This document shows, piece by piece, positions 16,346-27,469 of a stretch of DNA of 36,252 nucleotides (position 1 is its first letter; each line of letters starts with the position of its first letter). The stretch is taken from positions 1-36,252 of the forward strand of contig CAMYIF010000006.1 of the NCBI GenBank assembly GCA_947258415.1. Reading direction: 5' to 3'. The DNA comes from an uncultured Pseudomonadales bacterium (lineage in GTDB: Bacteria > Pseudomonadota > Gammaproteobacteria > Pseudomonadales > IMCC2047). The notes beneath the pieces were generated by a model. The model saw nothing but the letters and a program-made list of their open reading frames with translations. It did not search any database and was not told the DNA's origin. Both the position numbers and the translations under genes were made by a program.

Positions 16346-16963
16346 TTAGTGCCTGTCCGGCGAGAGAGAGCACTGTCCCCGATCAGGATTGGGCTCTACA
16401 TCGGTATGCAATCGCTTACTCAGATCCGAGGCACCGCCGACGTAAGTACCGTCTAGCCATATCTGCGGTACTGTGACGGGTGTTTTTGCGCCAACAATAG
16501 GTTTTACCCGTGCCAGCATCTCGTATAACGCCCTGGGTTCCCTGACAACATCATAATACGTATAGGCAATACTGGCATCCCCAAGGTATTTTTTTGCCCG
16601 CCGGCAATGAGGACAGGAGTCTTTACCGAATACGACATTACCCTGGACAGGCGCCTCAGCCGCGTAAGCCACGACAACTGCTTCGGTAAGCAAACCCCGG
16701 TTCAGCGCACGACCCTGGCTGATAACCTTTCCCTCAACCATGACAATAGGCGCGTGCCAGCCGCCTTTAACCAGCGGTTTCCACCATTCGCTCAACCAGT
16801 CGCGTGTCTCCAGTTCAACGGAGATACCGTCCAGTTCGTGCTGAATAGTATCCGCAATCACATCCTTGGTTAACGAGCATTCACCGCACGGAATGGTTAC
16901 CCTGAAGGGGCCCCAGGCACCGGCCCAACGAAAAACTGTAATTTTTATCGGTCGTACAGTCAA
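16346..16963 (-). CDS. Two-domain glutaredoxin-like protein (CGEC and CPHC)
   Basis: A 205-residue soluble protein. The C-terminal half (about 107-190) is a glutaredoxin: VVFGKDSCPHCRRAKKYLG with a CPHC centre, the cis-proline in KTPVTVPQIWLDG, and YVGGASDL for glutathione contact. The N-terminal half has a second thiol pair, IPCGECSLTKDVIADTIQHE, then WWKPLVKGGWHAPIVMVEGK and ISQGRALNRG, a diverged thioredoxin-like unit. It probably reduces disulfides or glutathionylated partners. The start is forced to TTG at 16961-16963: the in-frame stop upstream is only a few codons away and the next ATG is well inside the conserved part. This TTG forms one arm of an inverted repeat (listed separately). 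The last 15 residues are not conserved-looking. Confidence 0.75.
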   Translation of the reverse strand: MTVRPIKITVFRWAGAWGPFRVTIPCGECSLTKDVIADTIQHELDGISVELETRDWLSEWWKPLVKGGWHAPIVMVEGKVISQGRALNRGLLTEAVVVAYAAEAPVQGNVVFGKDSCPHCRRAKKYLGDASIAYTYYDVVREPRALYEMLARVKPIVGAKTPVTVPQIWLDGTYVGGASDLSKRLHTDVEPNPDRGQCSLSPDRH

Positions 16964-16999
16964 TTTATACTCGCTGAATTCTCACGGCCGTTGACTGTA
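16955..16999 (-). promoter_or_regulatory. Inverted repeat enclosing the start codon of the glutaredoxin-like gene
   Basis: TACAGTCAA (16955-16963) and TTGACTGTA (16991-16999) are perfect 9-base complements separated by 27 bases. In the mRNA the second arm would be TTGACTGTA, whose first three bases are the TTG start codon, and the purine-rich AGCGAG before the start lies in the loop. This could be a translation-control hairpin or a dimeric repressor site. A further ACTGTAAT occurs inside the gene near 16936. Confidence 0.45.
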
Positions 17000-17249
17000 A
17001 TTGATCCAAAGGCCGGGAAATTCATCCGCCACCTTCGGGCAGTTGGCTATATCTTATTTTTTCGATCTATGCGCAGCCCGGTTATCAGATTAAATTCATA
17101 CCCCGTATTGGCTTAACATTATTATATTTTCAAGTCGCCTGTGTTCATTAGGCCACAACAGCAATAATTTTAAAAGAAATCTGCGGGTTTTAGTCCTTTT
17201 TTGGGTTTATTTTTTCAGGTAAAACCTGCCAGAGTATGACCCGACTGGT
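16964..17249. other. Intergenic region
   Basis: 286 bases between two leftward genes. Besides the inverted repeat at its left end and a small palindrome CAGGTaaaACCTG (17217-17229), nothing is recognised; T-rich stretches such as 17196-17216 give no convincing terminator for the gene on the right. Confidence 0.5.
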
Positions 17250-17762
17250 TTATCCACGCATGCGCGCCAGAACAAGTTCGTTGGCGGATTGGCGCTCACT
17301 GTCCTGGTCTGTAATTGCCTTTACACTGCTTATTGCCTGCAGGTAATGGTCGGGAAACCGGTGGTACCCTGCGCCAAGATAAACAAATTCCTTGTACCAT
17401 TGAAATGGACTAAGGCCATCGTCTATAAAGGGCTCATGGGCAACGTACATGAATGCTTCAAGGAACCGGTTTCCTACCTTGATATTGACCGATTCAGCGT
17501 TATACCCCTCCCCTTCGATGTTATCCAGCAATGACTTCTCGGACAACTTCATATTGAATACGGCGCCCAAAACCAGGTGTTCCTTTTCGCCTGTATGGGC
17601 GGCATTACACTTGGCGGACTGGTCTTCACCCCGTTTGTGAAAACGTAGCTGGTAACCGGCAAGCGGGGCAATGCAAATGAATCGGCTCGAAGGGATCCTC
17701 GCCCTGAGGCGCTCGGGATGCAGGTTCGACCCGTAGGCGTAATATAAAACGTGCTCGTTCAT
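17250..17762 (-). CDS. Gamma-glutamylcyclotransferase family protein
   Basis: A 170-residue protein with the family's opening LYYAYGSNLHPERLRARIPS, in which the YGSN loop binds the glutamyl group. The catalytic glutamate is expected in LLDNIEGEGYN, and LGAVFNMKLSEKSLLD precedes it, as in the GGCT/AIG2-like fold. Enzymes of this family convert gamma-glutamyl amines or peptides to 5-oxoproline. The exact substrate is unknown, and many bacterial members are uncharacterised. It ends YLQAISSVKAI with a short charged tail. It stands alone between the glutaredoxin-like gene and the DUF2959 lipoprotein gene, both on the same strand, with gaps of more than 130 bases. Confidence 0.8.
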   Translation of the reverse strand: MNEHVLYYAYGSNLHPERLRARIPSSRFICIAPLAGYQLRFHKRGEDQSAKCNAAHTGEKEHLVLGAVFNMKLSEKSLLDNIEGEGYNAESVNIKVGNRFLEAFMYVAHEPFIDDGLSPFQWYKEFVYLGAGYHRFPDHYLQAISSVKAITDQDSERQSANELVLARMRG

Positions 17763-17895
17763 TTAACATTACCCGGTTTAGGTGTCATCAACGGATATAT
17801 TTTCAGGCTTCGCTACGGTACTTACAAATGTATCCCTGTCCGGGAAAACCGAAATTACCCGTTAAAAATAAAACGGTTTCAATCGTCAGTGGTTA

Positions 17896-18537
17896 TTATT
17901 TTAAAGACTCGATAAAGGTATTTGAAGCATCGATCGATTTCTGCATCTCATTAATCAATAACTTGATGTCAGATTGTACACTGACCATTTCGCTTTTCAG
18001 CGAAGCCACTGCCTGGGCATTTAGACTGTGTTTTAAAAACAACACCTGATCTTTAAACGCGGAAAGCACAGGGTCCATCCTCTTCTCCGCCCGTCGCATC
18101 GATTTAATCAACGAGGCATAACGTTTCTTCGCGTCTCTCAATTCTGCCGCCTTGAGACGACGATACTTGTCATTGGTGTATTCGGCTAACTCGGATTCCC
18201 ACTCGTCAAAAAGGGCCTCGGATACATTTTCCACCGCATCGATTCGGTCACGTATTTCCTCTGCCTTTTCCTCGCTCTCCATATATTCTTTATTCAGAGC
18301 ATTGTATTTTTCTTCCAGGTCCTTGCCATCAAAATTAATCACCGACTTGAATTTCTCCAACGCCGATTCAAATTGTTCCTTGCCTTCCACCTGGCTATCA
18401 CGGGCTTCCTCAACGCGATCAATTAAAATCTCACGCTTGTGAATACCGAATTTTTCCATGGTTTTGTAATAAGTCTGCTGACAACCCGTCGCAAACAACA
18501 ATGCCAGCATCACCAGCCAGATATTTACTAGTCTCAA
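17896..18537 (-). CDS. DUF2959 family lipoprotein
   Basis: A 213-residue protein with a lipoprotein signal: LVMLALLFATGCQQTYYKTM, with the acylated Cys at about residue 19, so it is expected to be membrane-tethered in the periplasm. The rest is charged and heptad-like, with long predicted coiled coils (EEARDSQVEGKEQFESALEK, and SIDASNTFIESLK at the end), matching DUF2959, a family of unknown function. The start is TTG at 18535-18537, chosen because AGGAGAG lies seven bases before it and the signal peptide follows directly. It begins 23 bases after trpC and may be read through from the trp operon, although there is no functional link to tryptophan synthesis. Confidence 0.85.
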   Translation of the reverse strand: MRLVNIWLVMLALLFATGCQQTYYKTMEKFGIHKREILIDRVEEARDSQVEGKEQFESALEKFKSVINFDGKDLEEKYNALNKEYMESEEKAEEIRDRIDAVENVSEALFDEWESELAEYTNDKYRRLKAAELRDAKKRYASLIKSMRRAEKRMDPVLSAFKDQVLFLKHSLNAQAVASLKSEMVSVQSDIKLLINEMQKSIDASNTFIESLK

Positions 18538-18560
18538 AATTTACTCTCCTGCCATTTTTA

Positions 18561-19376
18561 TCAGTTTTGAAGCTCGCTGGTATCTTCAAACAATACCCGT
18601 AATTTTTCTCCCGGCTCCCTGGCCCGCATAAAAGCTTCGCCAACCAGGAAGGCATTCACCTTGCAGGCCCGCATCCTGGCCACATGTTCACGCGTTAAAA
18701 TACCACTCTCGGTGACAACAATGCGATCTTCAGGGATATACTTGAGCAGATCAAAAGTCGTGTCAAGGGATGTCTCGAAGGTATGCAGGTTGCGGTTATT
18801 GATGCCTATCAAGCGGGTATCGAGCGAAAAAACGCGTTCCAGCTCATTTTGGTCGTGAACCTCGACCAGTACATCCAGGTCAATTTCACCGGCCAGGCTA
18901 TTAAGCTCGGCCAATTGAGCATCGGTGAGTGCCGAGGCAATCAGTAAAATACAATCGGCATTAATAGCCCTCGCTTCGTACACCTGGTAGGGGTCAATGA
19001 TGAAATCCTTACGAATAATCGGCAATGTGCAAGCTGCGTGTACCGCCCGCAAATATTCATCGCTTCCCTGGAAGAAATCGACATCCGTTAACACCGAGAT
19101 ACAGCAGGCACCCCCTTGCTGGTAACTTCGGGCAATCTGAGCCGGGTCAAAGTTTTCACGAATCACGCCTTTGCTGGGTGAAGCCTTTTTCACTTCGGCA
19201 ATGACGGCGGCCTTTCCCGACGATATGGTGGCGTCAATGGCATTTACAAAGCCCCTGGGCGCATCAACCCGGTCGATCTCGCGTATTAAATCGGCGAGTG
19301 GTTTGCGGGATTTTCGATCGGCCACCTCTTCAAGCTTGCGATCAATAATCTTTTTTAAAACCGTGGGCCTGTTCAT
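18561..19376 (-). CDS. trpC: Indole-3-glycerol phosphate synthase
   Basis: A TrpC of about 271 residues starting [18 protein letters not shown]. It closes the indole ring from CdRP in tryptophan synthesis. Conserved pieces are [20 protein letters not shown] with the catalytic Lys and Glu, [36 protein letters not shown], and [16 protein letters not shown]. No TrpF domain is fused. A GTG at 19412 would extend it into trpD but gives no family sequence, so ATG at 19376 is preferred. It follows trpD by 23 bases in the rpe-trpEGDC operon. The protein ends with EDTSELQN. Confidence 0.95.
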   Translation of the reverse strand: MNRPTVLKKIIDRKLEEVADRKSRKPLADLIREIDRVDAPRGFVNAIDATISSGKAAVIAEVKKASPSKGVIRENFDPAQIARSYQQGGACCISVLTDVDFFQGSDEYLRAVHAACTLPIIRKDFIIDPYQVYEARAINADCILLIASALTDAQLAELNSLAGEIDLDVLVEVHDQNELERVFSLDTRLIGINNRNLHTFETSLDTTFDLLKYIPEDRIVVTESGILTREHVARMRACKVNAFLVGEAFMRAREPGEKLRVLFEDTSELQN

Positions 19377-19399
19377 AACATGGTTGCTGACTGAATGGC

Positions 19400-20431
19400 T
19401 TATGCGAAACACTGGGTAAAACTGACCAGTTCCTTCATTTTTTCCCTGGCTATACCACTGCCGATAGCATCCTGGGCCAGGATCACACCTTCCTTGAGGG
19501 AACCGCTCAAACCCGCAGCATAAAATGCAGCGCCGGCATTCAGGGCAATCAGGTCGGATGCTTTTTCCTCGACAGCTCCGGCTTCCTTGGTCAACGCGGC
19601 CTTAATCAATGCCAGCGATTCAGCGGGGCCTTCAACCGACAGACCTGCCAATGACCTGCGTTGGATGGAAAAATCTTCCGGCTTGATCGTATATTCCGTG
19701 ATCGCACCATGATTCAATTCAGCCACATAGGTAGCCCCGGCAAGGCTGATTTCGTCGAGTCCATCTTCCGAATGCACCACCAGCACGTGCTCACTGCCCA
19801 GCCGCTTCAATACCTCGGCTATAGGGCGACACAAATCGGCAGAAAATACGCCGATCACCTGGTTGACGACCCCGGCGGGGTTGGTCATGGGTCCAATCAT
19901 ATTGAAAATGGTTCTCATCCCCAGTTCTCTACGCGGACCGATCGCGTGTTTCATGGCGCTATGATGCGCAGGCGCAAACATAAAACCAACCCCCAGTTCT
20001 TCAACGCAACGGGCGACCTGTTCCGGACTAATATCAATTTTCACACCCAGCTCACGTAACAGATCGGCGCTACCGCTCGAGCTCGAAACTGACTGGTTAC
20101 CATGTTTGGCGACATGCCCACCGCCGGCTGCTACTACAAAGGCAGACGCCGTGGAAACATTAAACAGGCTGGCACCATCGCCGCCAGTTCCGCAGGTATC
20201 GACCAGGAAGGGTGCATTAATTTTCACCGGCACTACCAGCTCGCGCATTACCTGCACGGCACCGGCTACCTCGTCAATGGTTTCACCCTTGATGCGCATC
20301 GCTACCAGGAAGCCGGCAATCTGGGCATCGGTTGCCTTGCCCGACATGATGTCGCGCATCACGGCTATCATTTCATCGTTACTGAGGTTTTGTCGATCGA
20401 CAACTGCGGCTATGGCTGTTTTGATATCCAT
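19400..20431 (-). CDS. trpD: Anthranilate phosphoribosyltransferase
   Basis: A 343-residue protein of normal length. It transfers phosphoribosyl from PRPP to anthranilate. The PRPP site appears as [20 protein letters not shown] and the second-site glycine/serine block as [20 protein letters not shown]. The anthranilate and PRPP region includes [20 protein letters not shown] and [12 protein letters not shown], all typical of TrpD. The gene lies 18 bases after trpG and 23 before trpC, so it is translated as part of the trp transcript. It is not fused to trpG, in contrast to the enteric arrangement. Confidence 0.96.
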   Translation of the reverse strand: MDIKTAIAAVVDRQNLSNDEMIAVMRDIMSGKATDAQIAGFLVAMRIKGETIDEVAGAVQVMRELVVPVKINAPFLVDTCGTGGDGASLFNVSTASAFVVAAGGGHVAKHGNQSVSSSSGSADLLRELGVKIDISPEQVARCVEELGVGFMFAPAHHSAMKHAIGPRRELGMRTIFNMIGPMTNPAGVVNQVIGVFSADLCRPIAEVLKRLGSEHVLVVHSEDGLDEISLAGATYVAELNHGAITEYTIKPEDFSIQRRSLAGLSVEGPAESLALIKAALTKEAGAVEEKASDLIALNAGAAFYAAGLSGSLKEGVILAQDAIGSGIAREKMKELVSFTQCFA

Positions 20432-20449
20432 GTGGAAGACCCTGACAGG

Positions 20450-21043
20450 TTAGCGTTTTAAATGCGTGTTTTTTAAAAAGTTATTGAGCAAGTCGTGGCC
20501 ATGCTCGGTCAATATTGACTCGGGGTGAAACTGTACCCCCTCGATGTCATATTTTTTGTGTCGCACACCCATAATCTCATCCATATCGCCTTGCGCATCT
20601 TCGGTCCAGGCAGTTATTTCCAGGCTGTCTGGCAATTGCTCCCTGCTAACCACCAGAGAATGATAACGAGTTGCTTCGAAAGGGTCGGGTAAGTTGCTAA
20701 AAACACCTTTCTTATTGTGATGAATCATTGACGTTTTGCCGTGCATTACTTCCTTGGCTCGCACTATTTCGCCGCCGAAGGCCTGGGCGACTGCCTGGTG
20801 CCCCAGGCAAACCCCCAGGATGGGTTTCTTACCGGCAAAATGCCGGATTAACTCGACAGAGATACCCGCTTCGTTGGGAGTGCAGGGTCCGGGCGAAATA
20901 ACTATTTGCGCAGGCTGAAGCGCCTCGATCTCCTCAATGGTTATTTCATCATTCCGGTAAACCATTACATCCGCGTTCAGTTCACCCAGGTACTGCACGA
21001 CGTTATAGGTAAAGGAGTCGTAATTATCGATCATTAATAACAT
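20450..21043 (-). CDS. trpG: Anthranilate synthase, glutamine amidotransferase component
   Basis: A 197-residue class I glutamine amidotransferase, beginning [20 protein letters not shown]. The nucleophile Cys is in [20 protein letters not shown]; the His-Glu pair is in [13 protein letters not shown]; and the oxyanion region is [15 protein letters not shown]. It supplies ammonia to TrpE. A TTG at 21088 would add 15 residues that do not look like family sequence; the ATG at 21043 is preferred, with GGA eight bases upstream. It lies 60 bases behind trpE. The same family includes PabA, which may be shared with folate synthesis; the operon context favours TrpG. Confidence 0.94.
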   Translation of the reverse strand: MLLMIDNYDSFTYNVVQYLGELNADVMVYRNDEITIEEIEALQPAQIVISPGPCTPNEAGISVELIRHFAGKKPILGVCLGHQAVAQAFGGEIVRAKEVMHGKTSMIHHNKKGVFSNLPDPFEATRYHSLVVSREQLPDSLEITAWTEDAQGDMDEIMGVRHKKYDIEGVQFHPESILTEHGHDLLNNFLKNTHLKR

Positions 21044-21103
21044 GCTATTTTCCAGAATAATCCAGTGGGTCCGGCAACCCTTAATCAAGCCTTATTTTCA
21101 TGT

Positions 21104-22630
21104 TTAAGCCTGCCCGGCCAAATTTTTTCGACCGGTTTCGGGAGGATGCGCCATCGCCACCGCCCGGAACATCGCCCGCGCCTTGTTAAGCGTTTCTTTC
21201 CATTCCAGCAGCGGAATGGAGTCGGCAACAACGCCACCGCCAGCCTGGACGTATAATGTGCCGTCTTTGATAACCGCTGTGCGAATGGCAATCGCCGTAT
21301 CCATATTACCGGTCCAGGAAATATAACCGACAGCACCGCCGTATACGCCGCGTTTTACCGGTTCCAGTTCATCGATAATCTCCATTGCCCTTATTTTAGG
21401 GGCTCCGCTCAGGGTGCCGGCCGGCAATGTTGCCCGAAGCACGTCGATCGGTCCCAGGCCCGACTTGAGTTTTCCGGTCACGTTAGAGACGATATGCATT
21501 ACATGCGAATAGCGCTCAACCACCATTTTATCGGTCACTTCGACACTGCCAACTTCCGACACTCGCCCCGCATCGTTTCGGCCAAGATCAATCAGCATCA
21601 GGTGCTCGGCAATTTCCTTCGGGTCAGCCAGCAACTCTTTTTCCATGACAATATCTTCGGCTTCATCATGACCACGACGCCTGGTACCGGCAATCGGGCG
21701 CACCGATATAATACCCTCTTCAACCCTTGCCAGTATTTCCGGTGATGAACCAACAATGTGAAAATCTTCCAGGTTCAGGTAGTACATGTAGGGCGACGGA
21801 TTCAGGTTACGTAATGCCCGGTAAAGGTTGATAGGCTCAACAGCAAACGGGATTGACATTCTTTGCGAGGGAACTACCTGCATGACATCCCCGGCCAGCG
21901 TATATTCCTTGATACGCTCAACGGCTCGCTCGTATTCTGCCTGGGTAAAATCGGAGCTGAAATCCGACTCGCTGATATTTAACTGGTCATTGCTCAATTC
22001 CGCCGCCGCCAGGTTAATGTCCGGTAAATCCGGCCCCGGTTTTGGCAATCTTTCCTCAAGTTCGTCCAGGCGAGCCTGTGCTTTATTCAAGGCATCCTGT
22101 TCTTCAGGATTGGCATGGACTATCAGACTCAAGGTGCCCGCCAGGTTATCAAATACCAGCACTTCATCAGAAATCATCAGCAGGATATCGGGTGTACCCA
22201 ACACGTCTTTGGGTGCGGAATTTTTTAACTTCGGCTCGATATAGCGTACCGTGTCATAGCCAAAATAGCCTACCAGGCCTCCGTTAAATCGGGGCAAGTT
22301 GTCCGGTTGTGCTACCCGAAAGCGTTTCTGGAATTCCTTTACAAACTCCAGCGGGTCGTCATTTTCATGCGACTCAACGACCTGCCCCCCGGTTTCGACG
22401 ATTACCCGGTTGCCGAATACCTTCAGCACAGAGCGGCAGGGCAGACCAATGATCGAGTAGCGCCCCCATTTTTCACCACCATGCACCGATTCGAACAGGT
22501 AGGAATAGGGACCATCGGCCAGCTTCAGGTAGGCGCTCAACGGCGTATCCAGATCCGCCAGGATACGACGATAAACGGGAATCCTGTTAAACCCTTCCCT
22601 TGACAGTTGCTCAAAACTTTTTGCGGACAT
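21104..22630 (-). CDS. trpE: Anthranilate synthase component I
   Basis: A 508-residue protein that makes anthranilate from chorismate. The N-terminal domain has [20 protein letters not shown], which contains the tryptophan-binding feedback motif (SYLFES). The chorismate-binding domain shows [60 protein letters not shown] and [19 protein letters not shown]. Upstream in-frame codons give [12 protein letters not shown], which is not family-like; ATG at 22630 is used, with ACAGG six to seven bases upstream. It starts 10 bases after the rpe stop, so the two are surely co-transcribed. It should be inhibited by tryptophan. Confidence 0.96.
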   Translation of the reverse strand: MSAKSFEQLSREGFNRIPVYRRILADLDTPLSAYLKLADGPYSYLFESVHGGEKWGRYSIIGLPCRSVLKVFGNRVIVETGGQVVESHENDDPLEFVKEFQKRFRVAQPDNLPRFNGGLVGYFGYDTVRYIEPKLKNSAPKDVLGTPDILLMISDEVLVFDNLAGTLSLIVHANPEEQDALNKAQARLDELEERLPKPGPDLPDINLAAAELSNDQLNISESDFSSDFTQAEYERAVERIKEYTLAGDVMQVVPSQRMSIPFAVEPINLYRALRNLNPSPYMYYLNLEDFHIVGSSPEILARVEEGIISVRPIAGTRRRGHDEAEDIVMEKELLADPKEIAEHLMLIDLGRNDAGRVSEVGSVEVTDKMVVERYSHVMHIVSNVTGKLKSGLGPIDVLRATLPAGTLSGAPKIRAMEIIDELEPVKRGVYGGAVGYISWTGNMDTAIAIRTAVIKDGTLYVQAGGGVVADSIPLLEWKETLNKARAMFRAVAMAHPPETGRKNLAGQA

Positions 22631-22640
22631 CAAGACCTGT

Positions 22641-23330
22641 TTACCCCTTGCCTGTTGAATCGGCAATCCTGGCCAGTTCTGCCCGCATTTTTGCTATGGT
22701 TTGCTTATAGTTTTCGCTATTAAATATTGCAGATCCGGCAACGAAAGTATCCGCGCCCGCTTCGGCAATTTCGGCAATGTTGTTAATGCCTACACCGCCA
22801 TCCACTTCCAGGCGAATGGGTAATCCACTGGCGTCGATCAACTGACGTGCAGCGCGTAATTTTTTCAGCGTTTGCGGGATGAATTTTTGCCCGCCAAATC
22901 CGGGGTTTACCGACATCAGTAATATCATGTCCAGCTTATCCATTACGTGCTCAAGGCTGTTCATCGGGGTAGCCGGGTTAAGTACCAACCCGGCTTTACA
23001 TCCACCGGCCCTGATTAATTGCAGGGATCGGTCGATGTGATCCGAGGCTTCCGGGTGAAAGGTAATATATGTGGCGCCGGCATCGATAAAATCACCGATG
23101 ATGCGGTCAACAGGCTTTACCATCAGGTGAACATCGACCGGCGCCGTGACGCCATGATTCCTGAGCGCCTTGCAGACCATCGGGCCGATGGTGAGATTGG
23201 GTACATAATGATTATCCATCACATCGAAATGGATAATATCGGCACCGGCAGCCAGCACCGCGTCCACCTCTTCCCCAAGGCGGGCGAAATTTGCCGACAG
23301 GATTGACGGGGCTATCAAATAGTCGTTCAT
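22641..23330 (-). CDS. rpe: Ribulose-phosphate 3-epimerase
   Basis: A 229-residue TIM-barrel enzyme of the pentose phosphate pathway that interconverts ribulose-5-P and xylulose-5-P. It shows the opening [20 protein letters not shown], the metal ligands in [20 protein letters not shown] and [18 protein letters not shown], the catalytic Asp in [20 protein letters not shown], and the [14 protein letters not shown] loop, all normal for Rpe. It begins the rpe-trp operon. In many gammaproteobacteria gph (phosphoglycolate phosphatase) lies between rpe and trpE; here it is missing from this place. The transcript leader contains TTTTTTAAAAAA just upstream. Confidence 0.96.
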   Translation of the reverse strand: MNDYLIAPSILSANFARLGEEVDAVLAAGADIIHFDVMDNHYVPNLTIGPMVCKALRNHGVTAPVDVHLMVKPVDRIIGDFIDAGATYITFHPEASDHIDRSLQLIRAGGCKAGLVLNPATPMNSLEHVMDKLDMILLMSVNPGFGGQKFIPQTLKKLRAARQLIDASGLPIRLEVDGGVGINNIAEIAEAGADTFVAGSAIFNSENYKQTIAKMRAELARIADSTGKG

Positions 23331-23398
23331 TTACCAGAACTCTTTTTTAAAAAAGGCTCGGATCAACTTAATGATCACAAACAAAAAATGAGCAGGGT

Positions 23399-23404
23399 AT
23401 TCTA
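23399..23404 (-). promoter_or_regulatory. Possible -10 box of the rpe-trp operon
   Basis: TAGAAT on the minus strand, about 70 bases before the rpe start. The -35 region at 17 bases is poor, so support is weak. No TrpR-type palindrome and no leader peptide rich in Trp codons was seen between it and rpe. Confidence 0.3.
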
Positions 23405-23580
23405 CACAGAAAAAACCCGGCCGTATATTTAGCCGCCAGCAGAAAGCCCGCTAAATAAAACCTTTTTCGAGAGTTCCACTTCATTTTCCAGGATTACTTC
23501 GCCGGGACGATATTCAATCAAGAATTATGACCCAAACATGCACTCTGGCCGCGTGGAAGTGACCGCCTGACCCTGTCATT

Positions 23581-23616
23581 CCGGGGGATTACCCGGTAAC
23601 TGGAATTTACCAGTTA
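23581..23616. other. Two tandem hairpins between rpe and phaB
   Basis: CCGGG (23581-23585) / CCCGG (23592-23596), then directly TAACTGG (23597-23603) / CCAGTTA (23610-23616), each with a 6-base loop. They sit 14 bases from the phaB terminator hairpin. Confidence 0.45.
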
Positions 23617-23625
23617 GCCAAAATG

Positions 23626-23648
23626 AAAAAGGGCGCGAAACCGCGCCC
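23626..23648 (-). terminator. Intrinsic terminator of phaB
   Basis: On the minus strand GGGCGCG, a 4-base loop, CGCGCCC (+ coordinates 23631-23648), followed by TTTTTCATTTT. It lies about 35 bases after the phaB stop. Confidence 0.85.
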
Positions 23649-23682
23649 TCTTCCTGTAAACCTTTGACCGCAAGGCAAAGGA

Positions 23683-24405
23683 TCAGTACATGTGTTGACC
23701 ACCGTTAACAGAAACTACAGAACCGGTGATAAAGTCGGCGTCATCTGCCGCCAGGAATAATACCGAACGGGAAATATCATTGGTACTACCGATACGACCG
23801 CGTGGAATCTTAGCGATAATTTTTTCCAGTACATCCGGTGGTACGGCCTGTACCATTTCGGTATCGCAGTATCCCGGGGCAATGGTGTTGACGGTTATAT
23901 TCAGCGCCGCACCTTCTTGCGCCAATGCCTTGGTGAAACCAAAAATACCGGACTTGGCAGCCGAATAGTTAACCTGCCCGAACTGACCGGCCTGGCCGTT
24001 AATTGAACTGATGTTGATAATACGGCCAAACTTTCTTTCACGCATGCTTTCGATTACGCCACGGCACATGTTGAACAGTGAGGTGAGGTCAGTATCGATA
24101 ACGGCATTCCACTTTTCAGGTGTCATGCGGTGGAATGTACCGTCCCGGGTGATGCCCGCGTTATTAACCAATACATCAACAGGACCCATTTCACCGACTA
24201 TTTGTGCAATTCCTGCCTGGCAGGCATCAAAATCGGCGACATCAAATTTGTAGGATTTAATACCCGTTCTTTCGGTGAACTCCCTGGCCCGCTCTTCGTT
24301 GCCGGCATAGTTTGCCGCAACAGTATAACCGGCATTTTTCAAGCCCAATGAAATAGCTTCACCAAGACCCCGGGTTCCCCCGGTCACAATTGCAACTCTA
24401 GACAT
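23683..24405 (-). CDS. phaB: Acetoacetyl-CoA reductase (3-ketoacyl reductase, SDR family)
   Basis: A 240-residue short-chain dehydrogenase. NADPH site: AIVTGGTRGLGEAISLGL; NNAG motif: VDVLVNNAGITRDGTFHRM; catalytic Ser-Tyr-Lys in INISSINGQAGQFGQVNYSA and AKSG; C-terminal end FITGSVVSVNGGQHMY. The QFGQVNYSAAKSG block and the GGQHMY ending are the PhaB pattern, which reduces acetoacetyl-CoA to (R)-3-hydroxybutyryl-CoA for polyhydroxyalkanoate; FabG is the close alternative. AGGAGAG lies upstream of the ATG. No phaA, phaC or phasin gene is in view, so PHA synthesis is inferred only. Confidence 0.9.
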   Translation of the reverse strand: MSRVAIVTGGTRGLGEAISLGLKNAGYTVAANYAGNEERAREFTERTGIKSYKFDVADFDACQAGIAQIVGEMGPVDVLVNNAGITRDGTFHRMTPEKWNAVIDTDLTSLFNMCRGVIESMRERKFGRIINISSINGQAGQFGQVNYSAAKSGIFGFTKALAQEGAALNITVNTIAPGYCDTEMVQAVPPDVLEKIIAKIPRGRIGSTNDISRSVLFLAADDADFITGSVVSVNGGQHMY

Positions 24406-24760
24406 TTTATTCTCTCCTGACTTAATTTAATAATTCTGATTATTCTTGCCGGGCATAACCTGAAAACACTTATAAAAGGCATTAACCAGAGCAAATTTCG
24501 TATTCTCTATTTCGGCTCTGCCTGGACCGAAACACGGTGTCGAGGCAGTTTCCCCGATCTATTCTATTCCCGCTGTAGACCAAACACCAAATATTAAAAT
24601 TTGGATCCAGAGGGAAAGTATTCCAGGCTCCTTACTTGCCAGCACTAAACAATAAGTGAGGCAAATCAAAATTACCACCCCCAATATCAAACAAATGGCC
24701 GCTTTATTGAATTTGTTCGCTGGTTTAAGGCAACTTCATCCGTGTTACAGTCATAGGCGG
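24406..24760. other. Intergenic region between djlA and phaB
   Basis: 355 bases with no gene. It must hold the phaB promoter and the end of the djlA transcript. An AT-rich palindrome CCAAAT/ATTTGG with a 6-base loop (24587-24604) is the only clear symmetrical element. Nothing else was recognised. Confidence 0.5.
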
Positions 24761-27089
<2,329 letters not shown>

Positions 27090-27428
27090 GAAACCCTGTT
27101 CGAAATCGACTGCGTGTACTTGCGGGACGTTGACGTCCTGAGCGTGCCAGCCGCGCGCAATGGCAACGAATGGATGGCTGTCTTCCTTCTCGGGCGGCGC
27201 ATCGACGGCAATCCAGGACTGGTCATCAATATTTGCCCGGAAAGCGCATCGCGCCGAGAATCCAAACTGACTACCCCTTGATAATGACTGGTTGCCGAAT
27301 CGCTAACAGGAGGTCAACTCCGGGAATCCCTTACCTCGCGCTATTAATGCATACACTTTTCGGCGGATGAAAAATTAAACGGCCAATATCCCGGCCACCA
27401 ATGAAAGGCAGGATTTTACATCAGTTTA

Positions 27429-27469
27429 AAGTAAAAGTGACCCCGGTTTTACATCCGGTCTATTTTACT
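27429..27469 (-). terminator. Stem-loop overlapping the stop codon of the TRIC-family gene
   Basis: On the minus strand AGTAAAA, two bases, GACC ... GGTC, two bases, TTTTACT, then TTAAAC. The stem includes the gene's own TAA (27465-27467). It has the shape of a terminator, with a T-rich 3' arm instead of a separate T-run. Confidence 0.45.

Larger units (their letters stand above)
23331..23682. other. Intergenic region between phaB and rpe
   Basis: 352 bases with no gene. The right side of the rpe gene contains a possible -10 box TAGAAT on the minus strand (23399-23404), without a good -35. The left end, next to phaB, holds three tandem hairpins, of which the one nearest phaB is a clear terminator. 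Confidence 0.6.

Noticed and set aside
17217-17229. CAGGTaaaACCTG as a terminator
   Set aside because: The T-run is on the wrong side for the leftward gene and absent on the right for a rightward one.
27307-27313. AGGAGGT as a ribosome site for a rightward gene
   Set aside because: No start codon lies at a suitable distance and no coding frame follows.
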